Assembly (NCBI RefSeq): GCF_009687905.1
Contig: NZ_BLBG01000009.1
Coordinates: 1-64,000 of the forward strand
DNA length: 64,000 nucleotides
Source of the DNA: Lacticaseibacillus zhaodongensis
GTDB taxonomy: Bacteria; Bacillota; Bacilli; Lactobacillales; Lactobacillaceae
Reading direction: 5' to 3'
Shown: one piece after another, positions 56,800 to 64,000 of the stretch
How positions within the stretch are numbered: the first letter of the stretch is position 1
How the letters are laid out: each line of letters opens with the position of its first letter
Notes under the pieces: model-generated
Database searches by the model: none
Told to the model about the DNA's origin: nothing
Seen by the model: the letters and a program-made list of their open reading frames with translations, nothing else
Translations under genes and position numbers: made by a program

Positions 56800-56913
56800 G
56801 TGGCCCACAATGCGGTTAGCTCCTGAGCATTAGCAGAAAAATGGCTCTAAGCACTGAACTTCGTGTTTAGAGCCATTTTTCTGCTAAGCGGAAGGAGCTG
56901 CATTGTGGGCCAC
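56800..56913. other. 114-bp near-palindrome between recO and glyQ
   Basis: Outer 14-bp perfect helix (56800-56813 with 56900-56913), 7-bp helix (56818-56824 with 56893-56899) and inner 21-bp perfect helix (56830-56850 with 56867-56887). The inner helix contains runs of five A and five T, so its arms could act as a bidirectional terminator for the era-recO transcript. The outer arms are more than a terminator needs. No gene is visible between 56756 and 57118. Confidence 0.75.
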
Positions 56914-56924
56914 GTTTATATGCT

Positions 56925-56956
56925 GGGAGAGTTGGCGGCTTGCCGCTTACTCTCCC
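56925..56956. other. Hairpin in the recO-glyQ gap
   Basis: 8-bp helix (56925-56932 with 56949-56956) capped by an inner GCGGC/GCCGC helix. It lies beside the long palindrome. Confidence 0.6.
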
Positions 56957-57021
56957 ACATCCGTAGCGCAGCGTAGGTGGCCGGCTCCTCACCATAATTA
57001 AGAACGGTCAGGAGTCGCCAC

Positions 57022-57053
57022 TTCCACTTGGGCGGGTTGTGCCCTTAGTGGAA
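57022..57053. other. Hairpin downstream of recO
   Basis: 7-bp helix (57022-57028 with 57047-57053) capped by GGGC/GCCC (57030-57033 with 57041-57044). No T-run follows on the minus strand, so its role as a recO terminator is doubtful. Confidence 0.6.
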
Positions 57054-57118
57054 TGGACAGTGAAACGGCCGGCAGCGATGATCGTCAGTAGATTCAAGGT
57101 CACTCATTACGATCAACC

Positions 57119-57922
57119 CTACCTGTCTGCATCAGTGCGCGGTTTGCGCGGGCGCAGCGGGCGGAGATTGCTGCCACCATTTAACTCGTCCAAGAAGCGC
57201 TTGGCGCGTGGCGTCACCCCGACCAGGTCGTCATAGATCCGGTCGAGACAGGAACGCAACTCGTGCTTAGTGGTTGGACTGACCTTAATATTGCCCAGCT
57301 GCTCCAGCTTGACCACTGAGAACTGCCGCAACAGGTAAATCGCCTTTTGCGAGGCGTGATAGCGGTGTTCATCCAGTCCCCAGTGGTTCTGGCAGAGCAG
57401 GCCGCCGTAACTGTCGGAGAAGTCCAGTGGTAAGTCACTGCGGCCGCAGACCACACAGTTCTGCCAGTGCGGGCCGACCCCGAAGGCAGTTAGCAACTGC
57501 ACCTCGGCGATATTACTGATGATCTGCGGATCGGCGCCGCTGTCAATGCGGCGCAGCGCGGTTTCGGCAAAATCATACCACTGTGGTACCGCGACGTTAT
57601 CGCTGAAGGCGAGGTCGATCAGCGCCAGCACGTAGGTCGCATAGGCATTGCGCTCGATGTCTGCGCTGATGTTACTGAACTCTTCGCTGCCGCGGAGGGT
57701 GTTCACGTAGGACAAGCCTGAGCTACGAATCACCCCAACGTAATTACTCGCGGTAAAGGGCATGACCCCCACCGCCATTTTGAACCCGGGTTTGCGCGCC
57801 CGCCGGAACAAGAACATCCGCTTGCCGAACTCCCGCGTCAGGATTTTGACGAGCAAATCCGACTCTTTGTAGTTGTAGCGCGACAGCACGATGCCCTTGA
57901 AATCCTGCGGGGCGCTCGCCAT
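57119..57922 (-). CDS. recO: DNA repair protein RecO
   Basis: 267 residues. N-terminal OB-fold (FKGIVLSRYNYKESDLLVKILTREFG, about 8-33), a helical middle and a Cys-rich zinc motif (CVVCGRSDLPLDFS then GGLLCQNH, about 163-187). RecO helps load RecA onto SSB-coated DNA. Its ATG shares one base with the era stop (TAATG), so translation is coupled. Confidence 0.94.
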   Translation of the reverse strand: MASAPQDFKGIVLSRYNYKESDLLVKILTREFGKRMFLFRRARKPGFKMAVGVMPFTASNYVGVIRSSGLSYVNTLRGSEEFSNISADIERNAYATYVLALIDLAFSDNVAVPQWYDFAETALRRIDSGADPQIISNIAEVQLLTAFGVGPHWQNCVVCGRSDLPLDFSDSYGGLLCQNHWGLDEHRYHASQKAIYLLRQFSVVKLEQLGNIKVSPTTKHELRSCLDRIYDDLVGVTPRAKRFLDELNGGSNLRPLRPRKPRTDADR

Positions 57923-58845
57923 TACTTCAGGTCCTTCTTGTTGTAACCGAGCGTGCGCAGGTAGGCGTTGTTGTCGCGCCAGTTCTTCTGCACCTTGACC
58001 CAGAGCTTCAGGTTGACCGGTTCACCGAGCAGACTCTCGATGTCGCGGCGGGCGCGGATCCCGATTTCCTTGATCATCGCCCCACCCTTACCAATGATGA
58101 TGCTCTTCTGGCCAGGGCGTTCAACGAAGATGTTGGCTTCGATCTGCAGCTTGCCGCCCACGTAATCCTTCATGCGTTCAACCACCACGGCGACCGCATG
58201 CGGAACCTCATCGTGACTGAGCTCCAGAATCTTCTCGCGGATGAGTTCCCCAACGACGAAGTATTCAGGGTGGTCGGTGATCTCATCGTCAGGGTAATAC
58301 TGCGGGCCAACTGGCAGCGCAGTGATGAGCGTGTTCAGGAGGTCATCGATGTTGTTCCCCTGCGTTGCGGAGATTGGGAAGACTTCATCAAACTTGCGCA
58401 TCTTGCTGTAACGTTCGATGAGCGGAATCAGGTCGTCAGGTGATACCAAATCGATTTTGTTCACCAGCAAATAGACCGGGGTCTTGACCTTGGCCAAGGC
58501 TTCCAAAATCCACTGGTCACCGCGGCCGGGCTGCTGATCGGCTTCAACCATGAAGAGGACCGCGTCGACCTGGTTCAAGGTCGACAGTGCGGCGTCGTCC
58601 ATGTACTGGTCGAGTTCATTTTGCGGCTTGTGGATCCCGGGCGTGTCAACGAAGATGATCTGTGCATCGGGGCGGGTGTAGATTCCGTTAATTTTGTTGC
58701 GGGTGGTCTGGGCCTTCGGTGACATGATGGCCACCTTCTCGCCGAGGATGCGGTTCATGAAGGTTGACTTACCAACGTTGGGGCGGCCGATGATGGCGAC
58801 GAAACCGGAACGGTGCTTCTTTTCTACTGGTGGTTCTTTAGGCAT
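57922..58845 (-). CDS. era: GTPase Era
   Basis: 307 residues from the ATG at 58845 (AGGAGG nine bases upstream). G1 [11 protein letters not shown]3 DTPGIHKP, G4 NKID, and a C-terminal KH domain ([33 protein letters not shown]). Era binds the 3' end of 16S rRNA during small-subunit assembly. The start lies inside the end of cdd (8-base overlap). Confidence 0.97.
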   Translation of the reverse strand: MPKEPPVEKKHRSGFVAIIGRPNVGKSTFMNRILGEKVAIMSPKAQTTRNKINGIYTRPDAQIIFVDTPGIHKPQNELDQYMDDAALSTLNQVDAVLFMVEADQQPGRGDQWILEALAKVKTPVYLLVNKIDLVSPDDLIPLIERYSKMRKFDEVFPISATQGNNIDDLLNTLITALPVGPQYYPDDEITDHPEYFVVGELIREKILELSHDEVPHAVAVVVERMKDYVGGKLQIEANIFVERPGQKSIIIGKGGAMIKEIGIRARRDIESLLGEPVNLKLWVKVQKNWRDNNAYLRTLGYNKKDLK

Positions 58846-59239
58846 TGTGCATGTCCTCCTTGTTGAAGGCGCCGGGCAAAAGTTCAGTGACCGTCGTCGT
58901 GTCGATGGTTCCGTGCAGGTTACCCAAGTAAACTGGGGTCTGTGCACCCATAAATTCAGTCATTGCTTGCCGGCACGCACCACAGGGGGCAACTCCACCG
59001 TCAGTATCCGCAACCACCGCGAGCGCGCTGATTTCACGAACACCGGCGCAGGCCGCTGCGAAAATAGCGTTGCGTTCAGCGCACATTGTGATGCCATAAG
59101 ACGCGTTTTCGATGTTCGCACCGCTGAAGACGCGGCCGTCCGCACTGATCACTGCCGCGCCAACCGCGAAGTGAGAATACGGTACGTAGGCATTCTTCCG
59201 GGCGGTGATCGCCGTTTGCATCAATTCTTCTTTATCCAT
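58838..59239 (-). CDS. cdd: Cytidine deaminase
   Basis: 133 residues from the ATG at 59239, which matches the family start ([22 protein letters not shown]); an ATG at 59263 overlapping the dgkA stop is an alternative. Zinc site: CAERNA with the catalytic Glu and PCGACRQ. It deaminates cytidine and deoxycytidine for pyrimidine salvage. Confidence 0.95.
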   Translation of the reverse strand: MDKEELMQTAITARKNAYVPYSHFAVGAAVISADGRVFSGANIENASYGITMCAERNAIFAAACAGVREISALAVVADTDGGVAPCGACRQAMTEFMGAQTPVYLGNLHGTIDTTTVTELLPGAFNKEDMHNA

Positions 59240-59262
59240 TATTGTTGAATCTCCAAACTTCA

Positions 59263-59661
59263 TTATATGTTTCGAAATAGTTCAAGCAGCCGCGGCAAAA
59301 AGATGTAGATCCCGGCTAATACCGCAATCAACGCTGAGAGTAGTACCCCCGCCGCCGCGGTGTCCTTGGCAAAGTGTGCTAGGTCGGAGTACTTACCGCC
59401 GCAGGACAAGTCCACTGCGGCTTCGATTGCGGTGTTAAATGCTTCCGCCACGAACACAAGCAAACTCACACCCAGCAGGAGCAAGAACCGCCACACGTCG
59501 ATGTCCAAAAGGATGCCGAGCAGCACAGTAAACACGGCCCAGCCAAGTTCAAAGCGCGCATTGCGTTCGCGGCGGAGCAAACTGATGACGCCGTCGCACG
59601 CATGCCGGAATGACTGGAGCCAGTGCCGGTTCTTATTGGTTTGTTTAGCGTTCCAACCCAT
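59263..59661 (-). CDS. dgkA: Diacylglycerol/undecaprenol kinase family protein
   Basis: 132 residues with three membrane segments after a short basic start. Family motifs EAFNTAIEAAVDL and AKDTAAAGVLLSA are complete. In Gram-positive bacteria this enzyme phosphorylates undecaprenol to recycle the cell-wall carrier lipid. Its start overlaps the ybeY end by 17 bases. Confidence 0.94.
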   Translation of the reverse strand: MGWNAKQTNKNRHWLQSFRHACDGVISLLRRERNARFELGWAVFTVLLGILLDIDVWRFLLLLGVSLLVFVAEAFNTAIEAAVDLSCGGKYSDLAHFAKDTAAAGVLLSALIAVLAGIYIFLPRLLELFRNI

Positions 59662-60112
59662 AAGCAGACAGAATCTTCTCCTGCAGCGGAATCATGACCG
59701 CTTCGTCCTCAGGCTTGATGTGATCGTAGCCGTTGAGGTGCAGGAATCCGTGGACAACCGTGTAGCCGAGTTCGCGTTCGAAGCTGTGGCCGTAATCCTT
59801 GGCCTGCTCCGCAACCTTGCCGGGCGCGATGAAGAGGTCACCGATGTTTTCGGGAATCCCTTCGAAGCCGACAAAATCGTCGTCGGCACTTTCGTCGTCC
59901 TCAATCGCAAAACTGATTACGTCGGTCACCCGGTCAGTGTTCCGGTACTCGCGATTGATGCGGCGAATCTCTTCATCCTTAACAATCGTGATGGACATCT
60001 CGGTGTCTGGCGCGCTGCCGAGTTCCTTAGCCGCGAACTCAACTAGCTTTTTAACCAGTTCCTCGTGCTCTTCATCAAGCAGTTTGTCATCGTTGAATAA
60101 TGTCAGGTCCAT
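59645..60112 (-). CDS. ybeY: rRNA maturation endoribonuclease YbeY
   Basis: 155 residues. The zinc motif HGFLHLNGYDH (H-x3-H-x5-H) lies near residue 120, after the family segment NREYRNTDRVTDVISF. YbeY takes part in 16S rRNA 3'-end maturation and ribosome quality control. AAGGAG in the end of phoH serves its ATG at 11 bases. Confidence 0.96.
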   Translation of the reverse strand: MDLTLFNDDKLLDEEHEELVKKLVEFAAKELGSAPDTEMSITIVKDEEIRRINREYRNTDRVTDVISFAIEDDESADDDFVGFEGIPENIGDLFIAPGKVAEQAKDYGHSFERELGYTVVHGFLHLNGYDHIKPEDEAVMIPLQEKILSAYGLER

Positions 60113-60120
60113 TAATCCGT

Positions 60121-61116
60121 TTACTCCTTAGACTTATTTTTATCTGGATCAGCAGGTGCCTCAGCGCGGTCGTAGGCCTCAATGATGCTGGCAACAACTG
60201 GGTTGCGGACAACGTCATCGGCGCTGAAGTGCGCGAAGCCAATGTGCTTGACGCCCTTGAGAATCCGTTCAGCTTGAATCAAGCCACTTTGGCGCTTACT
60301 TGGCAGGTCGATTTGTGAGACGTCCCCGTTAACGATCATGCGCGAGTTAAATCCGAGCCGGGTCAGGAACATCTTCATCTGGGCCTGCGTCGTGTTCTGC
60401 GCTTCATCCAGAATGGCAAAAGATGCGTCCAGTGTCCGGCCACGCATATAAGCCAGCGGTGCGATTTCGATGACGCCGCGCTCCATCAGCCGGGCGGTGT
60501 GCTCGGTGCCGATGATGCTGTGCAGTGCGTCGTAGATTGGTCGTAGGTATGGATCAACCTTTTCCTTGAGGTCACCAGGCAGGAAACCGAGGTTCTCCCC
60601 CGCTTCGACTGCCGGCCGGGTGATAATCAAGCGGTCAACTTCCCCCGCCTTGAGCGCGGCAACCGCCATGGCGACGGCAAGATAGGTTTTCCCGGTCCCA
60701 GCCGGGCCAATGCCAAAGGTGATGGCGTTGTTCTTGATGGCATTCACGTACTGGCGCTGGCCGAAGTTCTTGACGCGGATGCTTTGGCCCTTGGCGTCTT
60801 TGATCAGGCTCTCGCTGTACATATCGACAAAGTAGTCGAGCGTGCCCTTTTGCGCCATCTTGGTGGCACTGACAACATCTTCACCTGCCGGGCGAATCCC
60901 CATCTGCAGCAGGTCGCGCAGTTGGGCCAACACTTGGTAAGCCAAACTCCCGGCGTGGGCCTCCCCACTGATGCGAATCTCCTGACCGATCGGTGTCATC
61001 GCGACGTCAAATGCTTCAGCAATGATGTCCAAGTTCTGATTGTTCACCCCGACCAGACTGATCATCGTGTCATTATCAGCAAGGACAAAACTTTTGGATA
61101 CCGTTTCCTCTGCCAA
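60121..61116 (-). CDS. phoH: PhoH-like ATPase
   Basis: 331 residues. Walker A FGIGPAGTGKTYLAVAMAV near residue 135 and Walker B FAILDEAQNTT, plus the N-terminal KH-like region typical of PhoH. RNA-linked ATPase of uncertain role, almost always next to ybeY, as here. The start is TTG at 61116, seven bases after GGGAGG. Confidence 0.94.
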   Translation of the reverse strand: MAEETVSKSFVLADNDTMISLVGVNNQNLDIIAEAFDVAMTPIGQEIRISGEAHAGSLAYQVLAQLRDLLQMGIRPAGEDVVSATKMAQKGTLDYFVDMYSESLIKDAKGQSIRVKNFGQRQYVNAIKNNAITFGIGPAGTGKTYLAVAMAVAALKAGEVDRLIITRPAVEAGENLGFLPGDLKEKVDPYLRPIYDALHSIIGTEHTARLMERGVIEIAPLAYMRGRTLDASFAILDEAQNTTQAQMKMFLTRLGFNSRMIVNGDVSQIDLPSKRQSGLIQAERILKGVKHIGFAHFSADDVVRNPVVASIIEAYDRAEAPADPDKNKSKE

Positions 61117-61185
61117 GTGCAGACCTCCCTTATAAGTACTCTTATTTTAGCATACATGTTCACATACAAGTTATTGAAGTGTTCC

Positions 61186-61231
61186 AAAATTGAGTCTAAC
61201 CGGCGTTAGCCAGCTAAGCACCCTCAATTTT
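61186..61231 (-). other. Hairpin upstream of phoH
   Basis: 9-bp helix (61186-61194 with 61223-61231) with an internal TTAGC/GCTAA pairing. On the minus strand it ends in TTTTGG. It could be a second terminator after yqeY or part of the phoH leader. Confidence 0.5.
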
Positions 61232-61243
61232 TCGATATTAGTG

Positions 61244-61280
61244 CAAAACAAAACCTCCCGAACGCAAATGCGCTGGGAGG
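61244..61280 (-). terminator. Terminator after yqeY
   Basis: CCTCCC/GGGAGG stem (61254-61259 with 61275-61280) capped by CGCA/TGCG; on the minus strand TTTTGTTTTG follows. It ends the rpsU-yqeY transcript. Confidence 0.85.
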
Positions 61281-61291
61281 CTCTGTGTGTT

Positions 61292-61738
61292 TTAGGAATT
61301 CAGTTGTTCCCTGACGATGCGGCTAACGACCGCGCCATCCGCCTGACCTTTTACCTTAGGCATGAGGTCTTTCATTACCAGTCCAAATTGCTTTGCGCTA
61401 GTAGCACCAACCGTGGAAATTGATTCCGCGACCAGCTTGGCGATAGCAGCTTCATCCAGCTGCGCCGGCAAGTACTTCTCGACAATGGTAATCTCAGCCT
61501 TGGTCTGGTCGACCAAATCCTGACGCTTACCAGCCTCGAATTGTTCAAGTGATTCCTTCCGCTGCTTCAGTTGAGTCGCAAGGATGCCGCGCTCCTCGTC
61601 TTCACTGAGCTCATGACCTTCAGCAATCTTGGCGTTCGTTAGAGCCGTCTTGATGCCGCGGATCGTGTCCAGGGAGATTCTGTCGTGGGCCTTCATTGCG
61701 GTCTTCAAATCCTGATTGAGAGCATCGGTTAATGCCAT
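61292..61738 (-). CDS. yqeY: GatB/YqeY domain-containing protein
   Basis: 148 residues, the family size. It matches the tail domain of GatB (LNQDLKTAMKAHDRISLDTIRGIKTAL split over about 6-32; EITIVEKYLPAQLDEAAI; FGLVMKDLMPKVKGQADGAVV), suggesting tRNA contact, but the role is unknown. It follows rpsU closely, the conserved order. Confidence 0.93.
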   Translation of the reverse strand: MALTDALNQDLKTAMKAHDRISLDTIRGIKTALTNAKIAEGHELSEDEERGILATQLKQRKESLEQFEAGKRQDLVDQTKAEITIVEKYLPAQLDEAAIAKLVAESISTVGATSAKQFGLVMKDLMPKVKGQADGAVVSRIVREQLNS

Positions 61739-61755
61739 ATAATCAGTCCTTTGAT

Positions 61756-61932
61756 TTAGAACTTCTTGCGCTTCCGAGCCGCCTCAGACTTAAGCTTACG
61801 CTTAACGCTAGGCTTTTCGTAGAATTCGCGCTTGCGGTATTCCGCCAGTTGGCCTGACTTGGATACGGTCCGCTTGAAACGGCGGAGTGCATCGTCGAGA
61901 GATTCATTCTTCTTAACAACTGTCTTTGCCAT
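61756..61932 (-). CDS. rpsU: 30S ribosomal protein S21
   Basis: 58 residues, highly basic, translated directly from the sequence: it begins [20 protein letters not shown] and contains [13 protein letters not shown], the S21 signature. GGAGG lies eight bases before the ATG at 61932. S21 sits on the 30S platform and aids initiation. It leads the rpsU-yqeY transcript; the gap 61933-62229 to the divergent ppsR gene holds the promoters of both. Confidence 0.98.
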   Translation of the reverse strand: MAKTVVKKNESLDDALRRFKRTVSKSGQLAEYRKREFYEKPSVKRKLKSEAARKRKKF

Positions 61933-62229
61933 GTGTTATCCCTCCCTCCGATACGATGTAACCACTGAACAGTATCCCGTCAGCAATTCTTAAACATTAT
62001 AGCTAAGCATTAGCTGGACGTCAACGTATTCGCTGCAAGTTTTTATAAACCCGTAAGACTGCGCCTAAAATACTCTGTGATTTATCGTTCAATACGTATA
62101 AGTGTAGTCGGATTTTGTTTATTCGGCAAGGGCTATACGCCCATTTAAGCAGACAATTTTCAGCACTGTAACGACAGCTATGGTATGATAGCGGTATCAA
62201 TCCGTTATTTACTGATGGGAGTTTTTCGT

Positions 62230-63048
62230 ATGAGCAAAACAATTAATTTCTATATTATTTCTGATTCCGTTGGTGACACCGCCAACCAGCTGGCTGAAGC
62301 GGTCGCGGCCCAGTTTCCGCGTCTCGAGCCCCGCTACCTGCGCTACCCCTTCATTCAGACCCGCGAGAAGCTGGTTGAGGCCCTCGATACCGCCAAAAAG
62401 AACGACGGCATCGTGATCAATACCCTCGCGACAGGCGACCTCGCTGCTGACGCCGATAAGTACTCTAAGGAAATGGATCTGCCCTGCTTCGACGTGTTCA
62501 CCCCGCTGGTTACGGCAATCGGTGAAAAGTACAACGAGAAGCCAACTGGCATCGCCGGCTCCGTCCACGACCTGAACAAGGATTACTTCGACCGCATCAG
62601 TGCTCTTGAATTTGCGGTCACTTACGACGACGGCAAGGATCCGAAGGGCTTCCTGAAGGCCGACATCGTCCTGCTGGGTGTATCCCGCACCAGCAAGACA
62701 CCGCTGTCCCTCTTCCTGGCCAACCGCAAGTTGAAAGTTGCTAACCTGCCGCTGGTTCCGAAGAGCAAAATTCCGGATGAAATCTACCGCGTAGATAAGA
62801 AGAAAATCGTTGGCCTGACCACTGACCCCCAGGTACTGATGGAGTTCCGGCGGCAGCGTATGCTGGCGTACGGGCTGAGCGCGGACACGACCTACTCCGC
62901 ACGGAATCAGGTCATGGAGGAACTCGATTTTGCGAACAAGCTGTACGCGGAATTGGGCTGCACCGTTATCAACACGGCGCACCGCTCAATCGAGGAAACG
63001 GCCACGCTGATCATGGAGCACATGGGCATGGATGTCTTCGACAACTAA
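62230..63048 (+). CDS. Kinase/pyrophosphorylase regulating PEP synthase or PPDK (DUF299)
   Basis: 272 residues from the ATG at 62230 (GGGAG eight bases upstream). It begins INFYIISDSVGDTANQLAEA and has the P-loop-like LLGVSRTSKTPLSLFLANRK near residue 155, both standard for the family. Members switch pyruvate, phosphate dikinase or PEP synthase on and off by reversible Thr phosphorylation. No PPDK gene is in the window. B. subtilis yqfL lies between glyS and dnaG, so its position here is a local rearrangement. Confidence 0.93.
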   Translation: MSKTINFYIISDSVGDTANQLAEAVAAQFPRLEPRYLRYPFIQTREKLVEALDTAKKNDGIVINTLATGDLAADADKYSKEMDLPCFDVFTPLVTAIGEKYNEKPTGIAGSVHDLNKDYFDRISALEFAVTYDDGKDPKGFLKADIVLLGVSRTSKTPLSLFLANRKLKVANLPLVPKSKIPDEIYRVDKKKIVGLTTDPQVLMEFRRQRMLAYGLSADTTYSARNQVMEELDFANKLYAELGCTVINTAHRSIEETATLIMEHMGMDVFDN

Positions 63049-63067
63049 ACTTACACTATGACCTATA

Positions 63068-63098
63068 AAGTCGCCTCACAAACTCTGAGACGGCTTTT
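63068..63098 (+). terminator. Terminator after the DUF299 gene
   Basis: 11-position stem with one mismatch (63068-63078 with 63086-63096), then TTTTATTG, 20 bases past the stop. Confidence 0.78.
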
Positions 63099-63128
63099 AT
63101 TGTGCTTATAGAGCGTTAAGGGCCGCTT

Positions 63129-63348
63129 GGAGGGGCGCAGCTGCTTCACTGCACAAATACTTTCGCGTGGAACAGCCCGGGGCCGGATACGGACTAGCTT
63201 CGCGAGTCCTCCTCCTAATTTTGGGGCCGCCTTCACTCCGTTCAGCTGCGGTCCCAAAATCACCCCCTGCTGTTAAGCAGAAGCCCACTGCTTAACAACA
63301 GTTTGGGCTTTACGCGGTATTTGTTCCGTTACGCAGCGGCGCCCCTCC
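63129..63348. repeat. Structured intergenic element, copy B (candidate non-coding RNA)
   Basis: Second copy of the element at 49269-49565. P1, 15 of 16 pairs (63129-63144 with 63333-63348); P2, 7 pairs (63154-63160 with 63317-63323) and 5 pairs (63164-63168 with 63312-63316) around a TTT bulge; P3 hairpin GGACT/AGTCC; P4 TTTTGGG/CCCAAAA with CCGC/GCGG; P5, 13 of 14 pairs (63267-63280 with 63288-63301), loop AAGCCCA complementary to TGGGCTT at 63304-63310 (pseudoknot). The P2 sequence differs from copy A but pairing is kept. It lies between two convergent genes, each with its own terminator, so it is not simply a terminator. Confidence 0.7.
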
Positions 63349-63419
63349 AGGCTACATAACATTTCTACAGATAAAACAGTAGTGTGAATTACAATGCAAA
63401 TGTTATCGGTCGAACTTAC

Positions 63420-63454
63420 AAAAAATCCCGCCACGGACTGTAACTTTAGTCCGT
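63420..63454 (-). terminator. Terminator after the partial MFS gene
   Basis: Helix with ACGGACT/AGTCCGT core and AAATC/GATTT ends (63423-63454); on the minus strand a T6 run covers 63420-63425. Confidence 0.82.
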
Positions 63455-63475
63455 AACGAGATTTATTTTGACTAA

Positions 63476-64000
63476 TTACGCTCGACTACGCTTGATGAAC
63501 GAATGCCCAGCAAACATGCCGATCAGCAGTGCCACACCCAGGCCCGCAAAGGTTGCGTTAAAGCCAATTGCGCTGACAAACCAGCCGCAAACCGGGAACA
63601 CCACGACCATCTCAATTGAGAAAAGCATGCTGGCCACACTGAGTAGCGTTGCGCGCTGACCACTAGGAATCAGCACGTTGTAATAGGCATTGAATAGTGG
63701 GTCAAGCATGGCAATCACCGCCTCCACTACCAGATACATAATCAGCATTAGTGGTAGCTGCTTGATTCCGCTTAGCAGCAAGGCCCCAATCACAATCCCC
63801 GTCGCCGTGAGCAGTAATGGTCCTTGTGTAAAACGGGCCTGTAGCGTGGGCATGATCTTCATTGCGATGATGGCAAGAACCGAGCTGGCCAGCATTAGTC
63901 CCGAAATCAACCAACCGGCAAAATGCTCGGTCGTCATCACATTTTGGAAATAATAATAGAAAGCCGTACCCATCGTACTGATGCTTGCGTCAATCAACAT
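63476..64000 (-). CDS. MFS transporter, C-terminal part only
   Basis: At least 174 residues; the reading frame runs off the right edge, so the true start is outside. Six or so hydrophobic segments, for example GWLISGLMLASSVLAIIA and PLLLTATGIVIGALLLSGI, and the pattern of a major facilitator C-terminal half. The sequence IPSGQRATLLSVASM resembles efflux-type MFS proteins. Substrate unknown. Confidence 0.8.
   Translation of the reverse strand: MLIDASISTMGTAFYYYFQNVMTTEHFAGWLISGLMLASSVLAIIAMKIMPTLQARFTQGPLLLTATGIVIGALLLSGIKQLPLMLIMYLVVEAVIAMLDPLFNAYYNVLIPSGQRATLLSVASMLFSIEMVVVFPVCGWFVSAIGFNATFAGLGVALLIGMFAGHSFIKRSRA

Noticed and set aside
63063-63288. Minus-strand open frames across copy B that resemble the one in copy A
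   Set aside because: The resemblance comes from the shared RNA element; no ribosome-binding site, and the pairing-preserving changes favour RNA over protein.

Overview
The window is a stretch of a Lactobacillaceae chromosome (low-GC Firmicutes phylum, but clearly GC-rich for a lactobacillus by eye). The evidence is the gene set and order: lspA-rluD-pyrR, ypsA-gpsB-rnpB-ypsC, recU-ponA, dnaD-asnS-aspB-ypmB-dinG, RexAB, a mevalonate-pathway operon, EbsA, PepO, a C69 dipeptidase, and the rpsU-yqeY / phoH-ybeY-dgkA-cdd-era-recO-glyQS-dnaG-rpoD macro-operon. Most genes lie on the minus strand. A high-GC member of the Lacticaseibacillus/Schleiferilactobacillus type is plausible, but the species cannot be fixed from the sequence. 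I see no insertion sequence, prophage, CRISPR array or tRNA gene.

Layout. 1-7.7 kb: lspA-rluD, then a PyrR attenuator and pyrR-pyrP-carA-carB; both carbamoyl-phosphate synthase subunits lack catalytic residues. 7.8-16.1 kb: fhs, EbsA, a divergent RNase HI-like/cardiolipin synthase pair, a small unknown gene, a Mga-like regulator and PepO. 16.2-23.3 kb: a small unknown gene, a 2-hydroxyacid dehydrogenase, a THUMP methyltransferase, RNase P RNA, GpsB, YpsA, then RecU and PBP1A on the plus strand. 23.4-37.4 kb: DnaD, AsnS, AspB-type aminotransferase, YpmB, DinG, RexA, RexB. 37.5-40.5 kb: mevalonate kinase, diphosphomevalonate decarboxylase and type 2 IPP isomerase with no phosphomevalonate kinase. 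40.6-49.1 kb: an MFS carrier, RsmF, an orphan MacB/FtsX-like membrane protein, a methyltransferase, a tautomerase, a dipeptidase, Nif3, TrmK and a GNAT acetyltransferase. 49.1-50.25 kb: over 1 kb without a credible gene but dense in RNA-like secondary structure. 50.3-61.9 kb: rpoD, dnaG, glyS, glyQ with a glycine T-box, recO, era, cdd, dgkA, ybeY, phoH, yqeY, rpsU. 62.2-64 kb: the PpsR-type regulator, a second copy of the structured element, and the 3' part of another MFS gene.

Most of the window is housekeeping: DNA replication and repair, cell wall and division, isoprenoid precursors, tRNA charging, and rRNA/tRNA modification. The parts that stand out are (1) a two-copy intergenic element (49269-49565 and 63129-63348) that folds into the same branched, pseudoknotted structure in both copies, with compensatory base-pair changes; this is the best candidate for an undescribed structured RNA; (2) an intact but active-site-dead CarA/CarB pair under PyrR attenuation control; (3) two other hairpin-rich intergenic regions (49881-50179 and 56800-57053); (4) a mevalonate operon missing one kinase. 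All calls are from reading the sequence and remembered family features; no database search was run.
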